This document shows positions 24,454 through 32,758 of a stretch of DNA of 64,000 bases, one piece after another. Source of the DNA: Desulfovibrio desulfuricans (GTDB taxonomy: Bacteria > Desulfobacterota > Desulfovibrionia > Desulfovibrionales > Desulfovibrionaceae); contig SUVB01000058.1 in NCBI GenBank assembly GCA_015062205.1, forward strand, positions 62,001 through 126,000, written 5' to 3'. Both the position numbers and the translations under genes were made by a program. Numbering within the stretch: the first letter of the stretch is position 1; each line of letters starts with the position of its first letter. The notes below the pieces were generated by a model. The model ran no database searches. It was given only the letters and a program-made list of their open reading frames with translations, and had not been told where the DNA came from.

Positions 24454-25549
24454 GGACGAAGAACCCCATACGGCGCTGCAGCAGCAGGGCGTCGGCCAGG
24501 GCCAGGGCCGTCATGGCCTCCAGCACGGGCACGATGCGCGGGATGGCGGACAAATCGTGCCGTCCCCCCACGCGCACCGCGGCGGCGCGGCCCTGCCTGT
24601 CCACAGTCTGCTGTTCCGTGGCGATGGAGGCAATGGGCTTGACGGCGGCGTGCAGCACAATGTCCTGCCCGCTGGAAATGCCGCCCAGTATGCCGCCCGC
24701 ATGGTTGGAAGCGAAGGAGGCCGCGCCGGGCGACGGCGGGTCTGCCGGGAGCAGGGGGTCGTTGTTCTGCGAACCGCGCAGCCGCGCCGCGCCGAAACCC
24801 TCGCCCACGGAAAAGCCCTTCACGGCGCCCACGCTCATAATGGCGTGAGCCAGCACGGCCTGCAACTTGTCGAACACGGGTTCGCCCAGCCCGGCCGGCA
24901 CATGGCGGGCCTCAATGCGCACAATGCCGCCCAGGGTGTCCCCGGCGTTGCGGGCCTTGGCCACGGCCGCGTCCCACAGGGGGGGCAGGCTGTCGTGCGC
25001 GGCGCAGTAGGGCCGTTCACGGGCCTTGTCGAGATTGGGCGTCACGCCCTCCGGCAGGCTGATGCCGCCCAGTTCCACGCAGGCCGCCAGCACGCGCACG
25101 CCGTACGGCTCCAGAATCCTGCGGGCGATGACCCCGCCCGCCACGCGGGCCGCCGTCTCGCGCGCGGAGGAACGTCCGCCGCCGCGAAAATCACGTATTC
25201 CAGCGAATTTTTTGAAAAATCCCCAGTCGGCATGGCCTGGGCGGAAGACTTCGGCCAGATTGCCGTAATCGCGGGAGCGCTGGTTTTCATTGGCGATGTA
25301 GAAGGCCACGGGCGTGCCTGTGGTGACGCCCCCGAACACGCCGGAGAGCAGATGCACCGTGTCGGGTTCCTTGCGGGCCGTGGCCGTGGGGCCGTGGCCG
25401 GGCCTGCGGCGGTCCAGTTCGGCCTGCATGTCGGCCTCGCAAAGGGGAATGCCCGCCGGGCAGCCGTCCACAATGCCGCCCAGTCCCGGGCCGTGGGATT
25501 CGCCGAAGGTGGTCAGGCGCAAGATGCGCCCGAAGCTGTTTCCGGCCAT
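24446..25549 (-). CDS. aroC: Chorismate synthase
   Basis: Last enzyme of the shikimate pathway: it converts EPSP to chorismate using reduced FMN. The 367-residue protein carries the three family signatures: GESHGPGLGGIVDGCPAG, the arginine-rich RDFRGGGRSSARETAARVAGG, and RVGGRHDLSAIPRIVPVLEA near the C terminus. It lies between the RNB nuclease gene and recD2 on the same strand, with an 8-nt overlap into recD2 and a 155-bp spacer holding a stem-loop on the upstream side. Confidence 0.97.
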   Translation of the reverse strand: MAGNSFGRILRLTTFGESHGPGLGGIVDGCPAGIPLCEADMQAELDRRRPGHGPTATARKEPDTVHLLSGVFGGVTTGTPVAFYIANENQRSRDYGNLAEVFRPGHADWGFFKKFAGIRDFRGGGRSSARETAARVAGGVIARRILEPYGVRVLAACVELGGISLPEGVTPNLDKARERPYCAAHDSLPPLWDAAVAKARNAGDTLGGIVRIEARHVPAGLGEPVFDKLQAVLAHAIMSVGAVKGFSVGEGFGAARLRGSQNNDPLLPADPPSPGAASFASNHAGGILGGISSGQDIVLHAAVKPIASIATEQQTVDRQGRAAAVRVGGRHDLSAIPRIVPVLEAMTALALADALLLQRRMGFFVHE

Positions 25550-25618
25550 AGCAACCTCGCTGAAGCGGAAGACGTTACAGGGATATCCGGCGGTTGTTCA
25601 CGCGGCCCTGCGGGATAT

Positions 25619-25647
25619 GCTGTTCAGGGCAACCGGCCCTGAACAGC
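25619..25647 (-). other. Intercistronic stem-loop between the RNB nuclease gene and aroC
   Basis: A perfect 12-bp inverted repeat (25619-25630 with 25636-25647) around a five-base loop. It begins about 58 bp past the RNB stop on the minus strand and ends about 70 bp before the aroC start. There is no T run after it on the minus strand, so it may be an RNA-processing or mRNA-stabilising site rather than a terminator. Confidence 0.5.
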
Positions 25648-25704
25648 CGCAGGCAGCGCGTGACGCGTTGCGCGCACGTCGGGCGGGCTTTCGGATGCGC
25701 GGGG

Positions 25705-27825
25705 CTATTCCGCCGTCACGGCTTCCAGGATCATAATTTCATTGTACAGGGGCTGCACCTTGCCGATGCGCACGTCCACCGCCATGCCGGGGTGCGCCCG
25801 CTCGTCGAACATGCGCCGCTTGCCGCGCACGAACAGCCCCTGCTCCGGCAGGCTCACGGTCACGAAGGCGTCGTTTTCCTCCGTGATGACGCCGTGCCAC
25901 CACAGTTTGTCGCCCTGCTGGCGGAAGAAGAGCAGCTTCCAGTAGCGCGGGCGGAAACGCTGCACCTGCCCCACAGCGTCCAGCACGGGCGCAAGGGAAC
26001 TGCGCAGGGTCTCCAACTCCTGCGTGTTCCAGCGCGCCTGCCCATGCTGCAGCATATGCGTCAGCTGCGCCTCGTTGACAAGGTCGGGATAGCGCCGCAG
26101 CGGCGACGTCATGGGCGCATAGCGGGCCAGCCCCAACGCCGCGTGCGGCCTGGCCTGCACCTCCAGACCGGAAGGCGTCAGGGCGCGCATGACGCGCGTC
26201 ATGTCTTCCGGAGCGGTCCACACGCCCGCGTATTCCTTCGGGATGGCCACATCCTGCACGCGGTGCAGCATTGCGCAGTTGTGTTCGGCCGCCCAGTCGG
26301 CCCCGGCGGCGCTGGCGAGGATCATCATCTCCGCCACCAGCATCTGCGCGTCCGGGGCCTGATGTTCCAGGGCCACATGCACGCGCACGTCCGCGCCCTC
26401 GCCCTCAAGGGTGACGGCAGGGTCGGGCCTGTCCATGACCACGGCCCCGGCGGCGATGCGCGCCGCCTGTCGGCTGCGGGCCAGCGCAAGGCCCAGGCGC
26501 AGCTGTTCGGCAAAGGGTGCGGCGGGGTTGTCCGGCAGGGGCGTTCCGGCCGCCAGCGCGTCCAGCACGGCCTGACTGTCCTCATAGGTCAGGTTGGCGC
26601 TCAGGGAGGCATTGACGATGGACAGTTCGCACACGCCCATGTCGCCCGCAGCGCTCACGGGCACACGAACGGCCAGTGCGGGGCGGGGCTGCCCCGCCAG
26701 CAGGGAGTAGGCGTCCGTGCCGAGCGTTTCGGGCAGCATGTGGCAGTTGCCTTCGGGCAGGTAGAGGCTCGTGCCCCGGTGCAGCACAGCCTTGTCCAGC
26801 GGGCCGCCGAACGGCCAGTGCAGGGCGGGGCAGGCCAGCACCACGGTCAGCATCCAGCCGTTGCCGTCCGCCTCCACATGGAAGGCGTCGTCCACGTCGC
26901 GGGTGGTGGCGCTGTCAATGCTGATGCAGGGCAGGGGGCAGCGCGGAAGATTGCCCTCCGGGTCGCGCCCGGCGGCCGCCAGCGCGGCCACCTCGTTGCG
27001 GCAAGGCTCCCACCAGCTGTCGCCCGCAGCGTAGTCCGCGCGGTCGAGCCAGAAATTGTAGTGCGGCGGCAGCTTGCCCCAGGCCATGAGCAGCTGCAGC
27101 GGCAGGTGGGGCACGTCCGGCAGGCCCTTGCTCAGGGTGCGCCAGAGGGATTCGTGCTCCTGGTTCTCGGGGTCGATCATGCGGGCGCGCAGCACCTCTT
27201 CCAGCCGGGCGGCCACCTCCGGCGCGGGCCACTCGCCCCTGTTGGCGTCTCCGGCGGGCGGCGGCAGGGAGCGCTTGCGGCTTGCCACGTCCCAGAGCAG
27301 GCGCAGAAAGGCGGCCCCGCCCGCAATAAGGGCCTCGCGTTCCAGCCGGTTTTTTTCCTCGGCGAGGCGCTTTTCCACCGTTTCTGCGGGAAAAACCTGA
27401 AATTCCGGCGGCTGGAAGCGGAAATGGCTTTTGCAGCCCAAAAGGGCGCGGCCATAGGCCGCCACCTGGTCGGCCGGGGGATCGCTTTCAAAAAGTTCGG
27501 CAAACCAGCGCGCCGGCGCGGTCGTCACCTCGCCCTGGGCCAGTTCCCACACCTCCATGAGGGGAATCGCGGCCGCCAGCCGTTCGCGGTCGGTCCTGTG
27601 CCCTTCAAGCAGGCGCACGGCCTCTTCCCTGCTCAGGTCGGCCGCGTGCAGGGGGCCGAGCCAGGGCAGCAGTCGCGAGGCGTTGAGGCGCGTCTCCCGC
27701 CGGTTGGGCAACAGCAGCCGCAGCTTGCCTCCGGCCTCTTCCGTAACCAGGGCAATCTGGACAGCATTGCCTTCCATGTATTCGACAACGCAACCCGGAG
27801 CGGGGAAGCGCACACAATCCGACAT
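25705..27825 (-). CDS. RNB-domain exoribonuclease (RNase II/R family), 706 aa
   Basis: A predicted 3'-5' exoribonuclease. The RNB catalytic block is CISIDSATTRDVDDAFHVEA at about residues 302-320, where the aspartates coordinate the metal ions. The second signature APMTSPLRRYPDLVNEAQL gives the conserved arginines near residues 575-595. A short S1-like segment ends the protein. The N terminus lacks the clear double cold-shock domains of RNase R and II, so this fits the shorter RNB proteins of deltaproteobacteria. The start is the ATG at 27825, with AAAGGAG at 27831-27837; a longer frame upstream lacks a ribosome site. Two hairpins precede that ribosome site. It is first in an operon with aroC and recD2. 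Confidence 0.9.
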   Translation of the reverse strand: MSDCVRFPAPGCVVEYMEGNAVQIALVTEEAGGKLRLLLPNRRETRLNASRLLPWLGPLHAADLSREEAVRLLEGHRTDRERLAAAIPLMEVWELAQGEVTTAPARWFAELFESDPPADQVAAYGRALLGCKSHFRFQPPEFQVFPAETVEKRLAEEKNRLEREALIAGGAAFLRLLWDVASRKRSLPPPAGDANRGEWPAPEVAARLEEVLRARMIDPENQEHESLWRTLSKGLPDVPHLPLQLLMAWGKLPPHYNFWLDRADYAAGDSWWEPCRNEVAALAAAGRDPEGNLPRCPLPCISIDSATTRDVDDAFHVEADGNGWMLTVVLACPALHWPFGGPLDKAVLHRGTSLYLPEGNCHMLPETLGTDAYSLLAGQPRPALAVRVPVSAAGDMGVCELSIVNASLSANLTYEDSQAVLDALAAGTPLPDNPAAPFAEQLRLGLALARSRQAARIAAGAVVMDRPDPAVTLEGEGADVRVHVALEHQAPDAQMLVAEMMILASAAGADWAAEHNCAMLHRVQDVAIPKEYAGVWTAPEDMTRVMRALTPSGLEVQARPHAALGLARYAPMTSPLRRYPDLVNEAQLTHMLQHGQARWNTQELETLRSSLAPVLDAVGQVQRFRPRYWKLLFFRQQGDKLWWHGVITEENDAFVTVSLPEQGLFVRGKRRMFDERAHPGMAVDVRIGKVQPLYNEIMILEAVTAE

Positions 27826-28299
27826 GCCCTCTCCTTTAGAGCAGATCCTCTGCTCAGGCGGCTGTGAACACAGCCGCCCGCGCCGTAACCAGACGGCAAT
27901 ACCGTGCTTTTCCCGCACTTCAGCCGTTGCGACGAGAAGCTGCGGATGACGCCGTCAATGATGCAGCAACGGCGGCGTCTGCCTGACGTTTTGTGAAAAA
28001 GCCGGGCGAAGCTGTTCCGGAGCGTCCCGTCCGCATCCGCGCAGCAGGGCGGGCACGCCGGTAACGCCGGCAGGATGTGCCGCCGCACGTTCAGTCAATG
28101 ACCATCCGTCATTTTCGTCATTCTGGCAAGTGTCGGTCTCCCCCGCCTCAACCGCGGGGAAGCGTGACGCGGCTTCCGGCAGGGCGGAATGTCGGGGCGT
28201 CTGTGCTGCATCCGGCGCGCAAACTTGCCAAAAGGCGGTATTATAGCTACAGAGAAAAATAAAATTATCTGGAAAAATTCTATATTCCGTGAGGCTGTC
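27826..28299. other. Intergenic region between divergent RNB nuclease and lipoprotein genes
   Basis: This 474-bp gap holds the tandem leader hairpins next to the RNB start. From about 28,230 to 28,290 there is a short AT-rich stretch in front of the YajG-like lipoprotein, where its promoter should be. TATTATAG at about 28,238-28,245 could serve as a -10 region, but I found no -35 element at good spacing. The middle part reads like ordinary GC-rich non-coding sequence, and the reading frames across it look like chance. Confidence 0.5.
27839..27878 (-). promoter_or_regulatory. Two tandem stem-loops in the leader of the RNB nuclease gene
   Basis: Seen directly: a perfect 10-bp stem (27857-27866 with 27869-27878) with a two-base loop. 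One base away is a perfect 6-bp stem GAGCAG/CTGCTC (27839-27844 with 27850-27855). The second hairpin ends one base before the Shine-Dalgarno AAAGGAG. The two-base loop is too tight for RNA as drawn, so one or two pairs would open. Placement suggests control of translation or of RNA decay, perhaps by the nuclease itself; that is inference. Confidence 0.5.
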
Positions 28300-28881
28300 A
28301 TGAAACATCTGTGCAGTATCTTGTGTCTTTCTCTGCTGGCCCTGCTTGCGGCCTGCGGACCGAGCAACAATATCCGGCTGCTGCCGCCTCCTCCGGACGT
28401 TTCCGTGCTGCCTGCACCCAACGCGCCCCGCGTCACCGTTGTCGTGTTTGAGGACAAAAGACCGGATCAGACCGTCATCGGCGTCCGGCGCGACAGGAGC
28501 GCCTTTGTGACCGCAGACAACGTTCCTCAATGGATCAGCAAGGGGCTGGCCGACGAACTGGCCCGCAACGGCCTGCAGATATCCTATTCCCTCAGCGTGG
28601 CCGAAGCGCGCAAGGGCAATCCCGACTATCTTGTCACCGGCGAAATCGATGAGGCGTCGCTGAACGAGACCTCTTCCACGGAAATGTCCACCGCGCTGCG
28701 CGTCAGCTATGTGCTGGCCAACCGGCAGAAGCGCATCCTGCGCGAGTCGCTCAACTCCACGCAGTCGCGTACGGGCCTGCCTTCCGGCAGTGCGGCCGAC
28801 AACCTCATGCTGGAGACCCTGAAGGATCTGGTCAAGCCCATGGCCAAAAAGATCGTGCAGACTATCCAAACCAAGAAGTAA
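28300..28881 (+). CDS. YajG-like lipoprotein, 193 aa
   Basis: An outer-envelope lipoprotein: the signal peptide ends in the lipobox LLAAC with Cys19 as the lipid site. The mature part has VTVVVFEDKRPDQTVIGVRR, VPQWISKGLADELARNG and YLVTGEIDEASLN, the layout of the YajG family. That family binds or accompanies cell-wall components, and its biochemical role is not settled. The ATG at 28300 follows GAGG by about five bases and opens directly on the signal. The gene is followed after 6 bp by a secreted TPR protein and so heads a small envelope operon. Confidence 0.8.
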   Translation: MKHLCSILCLSLLALLAACGPSNNIRLLPPPPDVSVLPAPNAPRVTVVVFEDKRPDQTVIGVRRDRSAFVTADNVPQWISKGLADELARNGLQISYSLSVAEARKGNPDYLVTGEIDEASLNETSSTEMSTALRVSYVLANRQKRILRESLNSTQSRTGLPSGSAADNLMLETLKDLVKPMAKKIVQTIQTKK

Positions 28882-28887
28882 GGCCGG

Positions 28888-30084
28888 ATGCGGGTCCTGC
28901 GCGCTCGGTTGTCCCGCATGGGACTTGCGGCCGTGCTGGGCGCGGCTCTTTTGCCGCCGGTTCCTATGGTCGGCAATGCCGTTTACGGGGCTGCGCCCGC
29001 CTTTGCCATGCCCCCGGATGCCGTTGTTGCCGCGCCTGCGGCGGATCTGCCCCTGTTTGCGCCTGTCAGCCGCAGCGCCCGCTGTCCCGCCTCTTCCCTG
29101 CCGCCGCGCGTCGCCCGCGCCTGTGCGGCGGCCGTCGCCCGTCTGGAGGCGCTTGCCGCCGCCGCAGCAGCCCTGCCGGAACGGCGGGAACTGTGCATGG
29201 GCGTTCCGGATGCCGCCGACCGGCGGGCGCTGGTCGCCCGGCTCTGCACGGCTGAGGTGCACGTTGCGGGGGAAGCGGACGGAGAAAACGCGAGCGCCGC
29301 AGTGACGCTGCAGGCGCATCCGGATGCGGCGGCGGAAATGGCGGGGCTGTTGCGCAATCCCGAGTTGCTGGCCCTGCAGCGGCAGCTTCTGGAGGAATAT
29401 GAGGCCCTGCTGCGGAAGACGCTCGCCGAGGCCGGCCGCGTGGAGGACGCCGATCGGGGAGTGCCCCCCGGAACCGGCGGCACATGGTACAGGGGCAGGG
29501 TGACGCCTCCCGGTCAGGAGGCGAGTCCGCCGTTGTCCTCCGCAATGGCAGGGGATGGGGAGTCTGATGTTCCGGCCGCCCGGCTGGAGGCCGCAGTTGC
29601 CGTGCAGGATGCCCTGCAGGCTTCGCCGGAAGGCTGGCTGGCGCGCGCCGACGCCCTGTCCGCGCTGGAACGCGCGGCGGCGCTGCTGCCGGAAAGCGGC
29701 GTCGTACGCCTGCTGCTGGCTGAGGCGCAACTGCAGGGCGGTCTGCCGCAACGCAGCGCGGACTCGTGCACGGAAGCCCTGCGCCTGTCGCCGTCACTGG
29801 GCCGCGCCCGCTATGTGCGGGCTCTGGCGCACTGGCGGCTGCAGCAGCTGGCGCTGGCCGAGGATGACCTGAGCGCCTCGCTGGACGGGAGGCAGGGGGA
29901 AGCGCCGCAGGGAACGGTGCGGGCCGTTCGTTTGCGCGCGCGGGGCGCTGTGCGCATGTTGCGCCGGGATGCGGCGGGCATGTGCGCGGATTTTTTGGAG
30001 GCCTGCGCGCTCGGCGACTGCGAGGGGCTGGCGCTGGCCAGGGAACGGCAGCAGTGCCCGAAGACAGGCGGGAAGGGCAGATGA
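28888..30084 (+). CDS. Secreted TPR-repeat protein, 398 aa
   Basis: A predicted exported protein with an alanine-rich signal segment (about residues 10-40). An alpha-helical middle follows, then a C-terminal part with tetratricopeptide-like repeats. One reads ARADALSALERAAALLPESG at about residue 250. Another is RSADSCTEALRLSPSLGRAR. It ends Cys- and Lys-rich. It probably forms protein contacts in the periplasm; no enzyme motif was seen. The start is the ATG six bases after the lipoprotein stop, with AAGG before it; Met11 is an alternative. Its stop overlaps the next start as ATGA, so the two proteins are probably translated together. Confidence 0.75.
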   Translation: MRVLRARLSRMGLAAVLGAALLPPVPMVGNAVYGAAPAFAMPPDAVVAAPAADLPLFAPVSRSARCPASSLPPRVARACAAAVARLEALAAAAAALPERRELCMGVPDAADRRALVARLCTAEVHVAGEADGENASAAVTLQAHPDAAAEMAGLLRNPELLALQRQLLEEYEALLRKTLAEAGRVEDADRGVPPGTGGTWYRGRVTPPGQEASPPLSSAMAGDGESDVPAARLEAAVAVQDALQASPEGWLARADALSALERAAALLPESGVVRLLLAEAQLQGGLPQRSADSCTEALRLSPSLGRARYVRALAHWRLQQLALAEDDLSASLDGRQGEAPQGTVRAVRLRARGAVRMLRRDAAGMCADFLEACALGDCEGLALARERQQCPKTGGKGR

Positions 30085-30425
30085 GCCGCGGACCGCTGCT
30101 CAAGATTTACGGGCATGTCTACCCGATGGATGACGTCTTCTACGCCGCGCTGGAAGCGGCCTGCGCCGACGCCCTGCCGGACACGGACGACGTGCCGCTG
30201 CTGGAGCGTGAAGGGGATATGGCGCGAATTTCCTTTGAAGGCTCCTATTTCCCTGTGGAGGAAGTCCTTGCGGCCGTGGAGGCGCACATGCGGCCGGAGC
30301 ACAGGGGCAAGCTGGACGTGCTGGATATGGAAGGCTGGCGGCTTGTGCGGCACACTTTCGCGGAAGGCCGCATCGTGCGCCGGAGCGCGTCGCTGAACCA
30401 TGTGCTGGACTATTCCGGGCACTAG
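30081..30425 (+). CDS. Hypothetical protein, 114 aa
   Basis: I do not recognise this protein. It is soluble and acidic, with no signal peptide. It begins MSRGPLLKIYGHVYPMDDVF, contains LEREGDMARISFEGSYFPVE and ends SASLNHVLDYSGH. The predicted pattern is mixed alpha/beta with a hydrophobic core. The start was set by the four-base ATGA overlap with the TPR gene. It is followed after 104 bp by a GT2 glycosyltransferase on the same strand. Confidence 0.7.
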   Translation: MSRGPLLKIYGHVYPMDDVFYAALEAACADALPDTDDVPLLEREGDMARISFEGSYFPVEEVLAAVEAHMRPEHRGKLDVLDMEGWRLVRHTFAEGRIVRRSASLNHVLDYSGH

Positions 30426-30529
30426 ACAACTGCGCTTCGTTGTGTGCAAAAGGCAAGGTCTGCGTTGCCGTTGTAGCGTTGTTGCCGTCTTCAGCTGATT
30501 TTTTTCACCGGAACCGGGAAGGGGGGCAT

Positions 30530-31660
30530 ATGGCCGGTGTTGCGACAACTCTCCCGCTGATTTCCGTCATCATTCCCTGCTACAATTACGCCCGCTATTT
30601 GCCCCACGCCATTGACAGCGCGCTCGCCCAGAAAAGCGACGCGCTGGACGTCGAGGTCATTGTGGTGGATGACGGTTCGACGGACGCGACGGCCCGGACG
30701 GCGCAGGGCTACGGCGAGCGCGTGCGCTACATCTTTCAGGAGAACCAGGGGCCCTCCGCCGCCCGCAATACGGGCCTGCGCGCGGCGCAGGGCGACTTCC
30801 TGCTCTTCCTGGACGCTGACGATCTGCTGCCCGCCGGAAATCTGGAAAAACACCTGGCGCATTTCGCGCGGCGTCCCGAGCTGGACATCAGCGTGTGCCT
30901 TTGCGTGCTCACTGCCGATCCTTTCGCGCAACCCGTTGAAGGTTCGCTCTGGCCGCTCAAGGCGCGCCATCTTGACCTGCACCTCTGCCATGCAAATATT
31001 TCGCCGCTCCACACGTTTTTGATGCGCGCCGATGCCTTGGACGTATGCGGCGGTTTTGACGAGAGCCTTTGCGCCTGCGAGGATCAGGAATACTGGCTGC
31101 GCTGCGCCGCCAGGGGCCTGCGTTTCGGCAGCCTGACCGACACGTTTGTCTTTTATGTGCAGCACGACGGCAGCCTGAGCGGCAAGCGCCCGCAACAGCA
31201 CGCCTATGACATCAAGATGCAGTTCGCCATATCCGGCCTGCTTGAGCAGTATCCCGACTTTCCGAGAGCCGGAAAATACCTGGGCCGGCTCGCGCATGCC
31301 GCGGGCGCGCTGGTGTCTGCAGGGGGCGGCGCGGCTCTGCTGCCGGACCTTGCGCAACAGCTGCTTCAGGAGTGCGGCCTCGCGTTGCTCAAGGCCATGG
31401 CGGAACCCAGGGAATCGTTTGAAGACAGGCACCTTGCCCTTGCGGAGGAATACTATGCTTCCGCGTTCTTCATGCTCGGCAGGGAGGACATTGTGTGCCT
31501 CCCCCCGACGCTGCAGAAGGCCCTGGGATATCTCAGGCGGAAATTTCCGCATCTGGCGGGCATTGACGCCGCGACGCTGGCGCAGAAACGAAGCCGGCTG
31601 TTCCAAAAGCTCTGCTGCGACCCGTCCGCATGTTTCGCCGCCGTGCAGAAGGGGCGATAA
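30530..31660 (+). CDS. GT2-family glycosyltransferase, 376 aa
   Basis: A GT-A fold enzyme that would transfer a nucleotide-activated sugar. The N-terminal domain shows SVIIPCYNYARYLPHAIDSA, VVDDGSTDAT, a GPSAARNTGL loop and the metal-binding LDADD at about residues 100-104. The acceptor-side motif is CEDQEYWLRCAARGL. The C-terminal 150 residues are helical and specific to this protein. A purine-rich GGAAGGGGGG site lies just before the ATG at 30530. No membrane segment was seen, so it likely acts at the inner face of the membrane on a lipid-linked or protein acceptor. Confidence 0.87.
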   Translation: MAGVATTLPLISVIIPCYNYARYLPHAIDSALAQKSDALDVEVIVVDDGSTDATARTAQGYGERVRYIFQENQGPSAARNTGLRAAQGDFLLFLDADDLLPAGNLEKHLAHFARRPELDISVCLCVLTADPFAQPVEGSLWPLKARHLDLHLCHANISPLHTFLMRADALDVCGGFDESLCACEDQEYWLRCAARGLRFGSLTDTFVFYVQHDGSLSGKRPQQHAYDIKMQFAISGLLEQYPDFPRAGKYLGRLAHAAGALVSAGGGAALLPDLAQQLLQECGLALLKAMAEPRESFEDRHLALAEEYYASAFFMLGREDIVCLPPTLQKALGYLRRKFPHLAGIDAATLAQKRSRLFQKLCCDPSACFAAVQKGR

Positions 31661-31681
31661 CCGGGGCCGGGCGCATCCTTC

Positions 31682-32731
31682 CTAAAGCTGAAACAGAAAG
31701 ACCGGGCGCGCGCCGCCCGCCAGCGCGTCAAGCCCGGCCTCCAGATCCAGATGCAGCAGGGTCTTGAGCCCGCGCGGCAGCCAGCCGTCCTCCTCCGGGC
31801 GGGTCAGCAGCTTGCGGTCGGCGGGCACGCCGCACTGTTCCGACAGCCAGCGCAGGGCGTCGGCCTGCCCGCCCAGCGCGTCCACCAGGCCGAGCCGCAG
31901 GGCTTCGCGCCCCGTGAATATCTTGCCGTCGGCCAGCGCCGACGCGCGGGCCTGCTCCATATGACGGCCTTCGGCAATGATATCCACAAACTGCCGGTGC
32001 ATGTCGTCCAGCACATTTTTGAAGTAGGCGCGCTGTTCCGGCGTGAGCGGGCGCAGATAGGAACCCGCGTCCTTGTACGGCGCGGTTGTCAGGGTTTCCT
32101 GCGTGACGCCGAGCTTGCCCAGCAGCCCCTGCACCTGCGGGATGTCCATGCGCACGCCGATGGAGCCGGTGACGGTGGAGGCGTTGGCGAAGACGCGCTT
32201 GCCCGCCATGCTCACCATCAGCCCGCCCGAGGCCGCCATGGAGCCCATGCTCACGGCCACGGGCTTTTTCTGCGCGAGGCTGCGCAGGGCTTCATAGATT
32301 TCCTGCGAGGCCGCCGCGCCGCCGCCGGGCGAATCCACCCGCACGAGCACGCCCTTGACGTCAGGGTCAAGGCTGACAGTACGTATCCAGCGCAAGGTCG
32401 GCGTCACATCCATGATGGGGCCGGTGACGGAAACCAGGGCCATGCGCGCGCCGCCCATGAGGCCCTTCCCGCCGGAGACGGCCAGGGGCAGGCCCGCAAG
32501 CGCGGCCAGCGTCAGCAGCACAAGCCCCCAGAACACGAAGGGATGGCGTTTGCGGAAGGGGCGGCGCAGCACATCCTTCCAGACGGCGGCGGGTATCTGG
32601 GCGAGGGGGCAGGCCGCGGCGCAGGACGCTGATGCTGCGGGGGAGGGGCCGGGGGCGTCGGTCGCGCTGCCTGCAGCCCCGGCTGCGGGCATGACCAGAG
32701 GGTCGGAGAAGGTAAAATTGTCATTGCTCAT
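31682..32731 (-). CDS. sppA: Signal peptide peptidase SppA, short form
   Basis: A membrane-bound serine protease that degrades cleaved signal peptides. The 349-residue protein has a cytoplasmic Ala/Pro/Cys-rich N terminus, one transmembrane helix at about 67-86, and an S49 domain. The catalytic serine is in GSMAASGGLM at about residue 165 and the general-base lysine in APYKDAGS at about 219, the Ser/Lys dyad of the short bacterial form. DSPGGGAAASQEIYEAL gives the conserved glycine-rich turn. It converges on the GT2 gene with a 21-bp gap and no clear terminator. Confidence 0.93.
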   Translation of the reverse strand: MSNDNFTFSDPLVMPAAGAAGSATDAPGPSPAASASCAAACPLAQIPAAVWKDVLRRPFRKRHPFVFWGLVLLTLAALAGLPLAVSGGKGLMGGARMALVSVTGPIMDVTPTLRWIRTVSLDPDVKGVLVRVDSPGGGAAASQEIYEALRSLAQKKPVAVSMGSMAASGGLMVSMAGKRVFANASTVTGSIGVRMDIPQVQGLLGKLGVTQETLTTAPYKDAGSYLRPLTPEQRAYFKNVLDDMHRQFVDIIAEGRHMEQARASALADGKIFTGREALRLGLVDALGGQADALRWLSEQCGVPADRKLLTRPEEDGWLPRGLKTLLHLDLEAGLDALAGGARPVFLFQL

Positions 32732-32758
32732 GGCGTGGATGCATCCTGTGCGCGGCGG

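Noticed and set aside
27955..29751. 598-codon minus-strand frame over the lipoprotein and TPR genes
   Set aside because: It is composed of low-complexity residues and covers two plus-strand genes with signal sequences and good starts.
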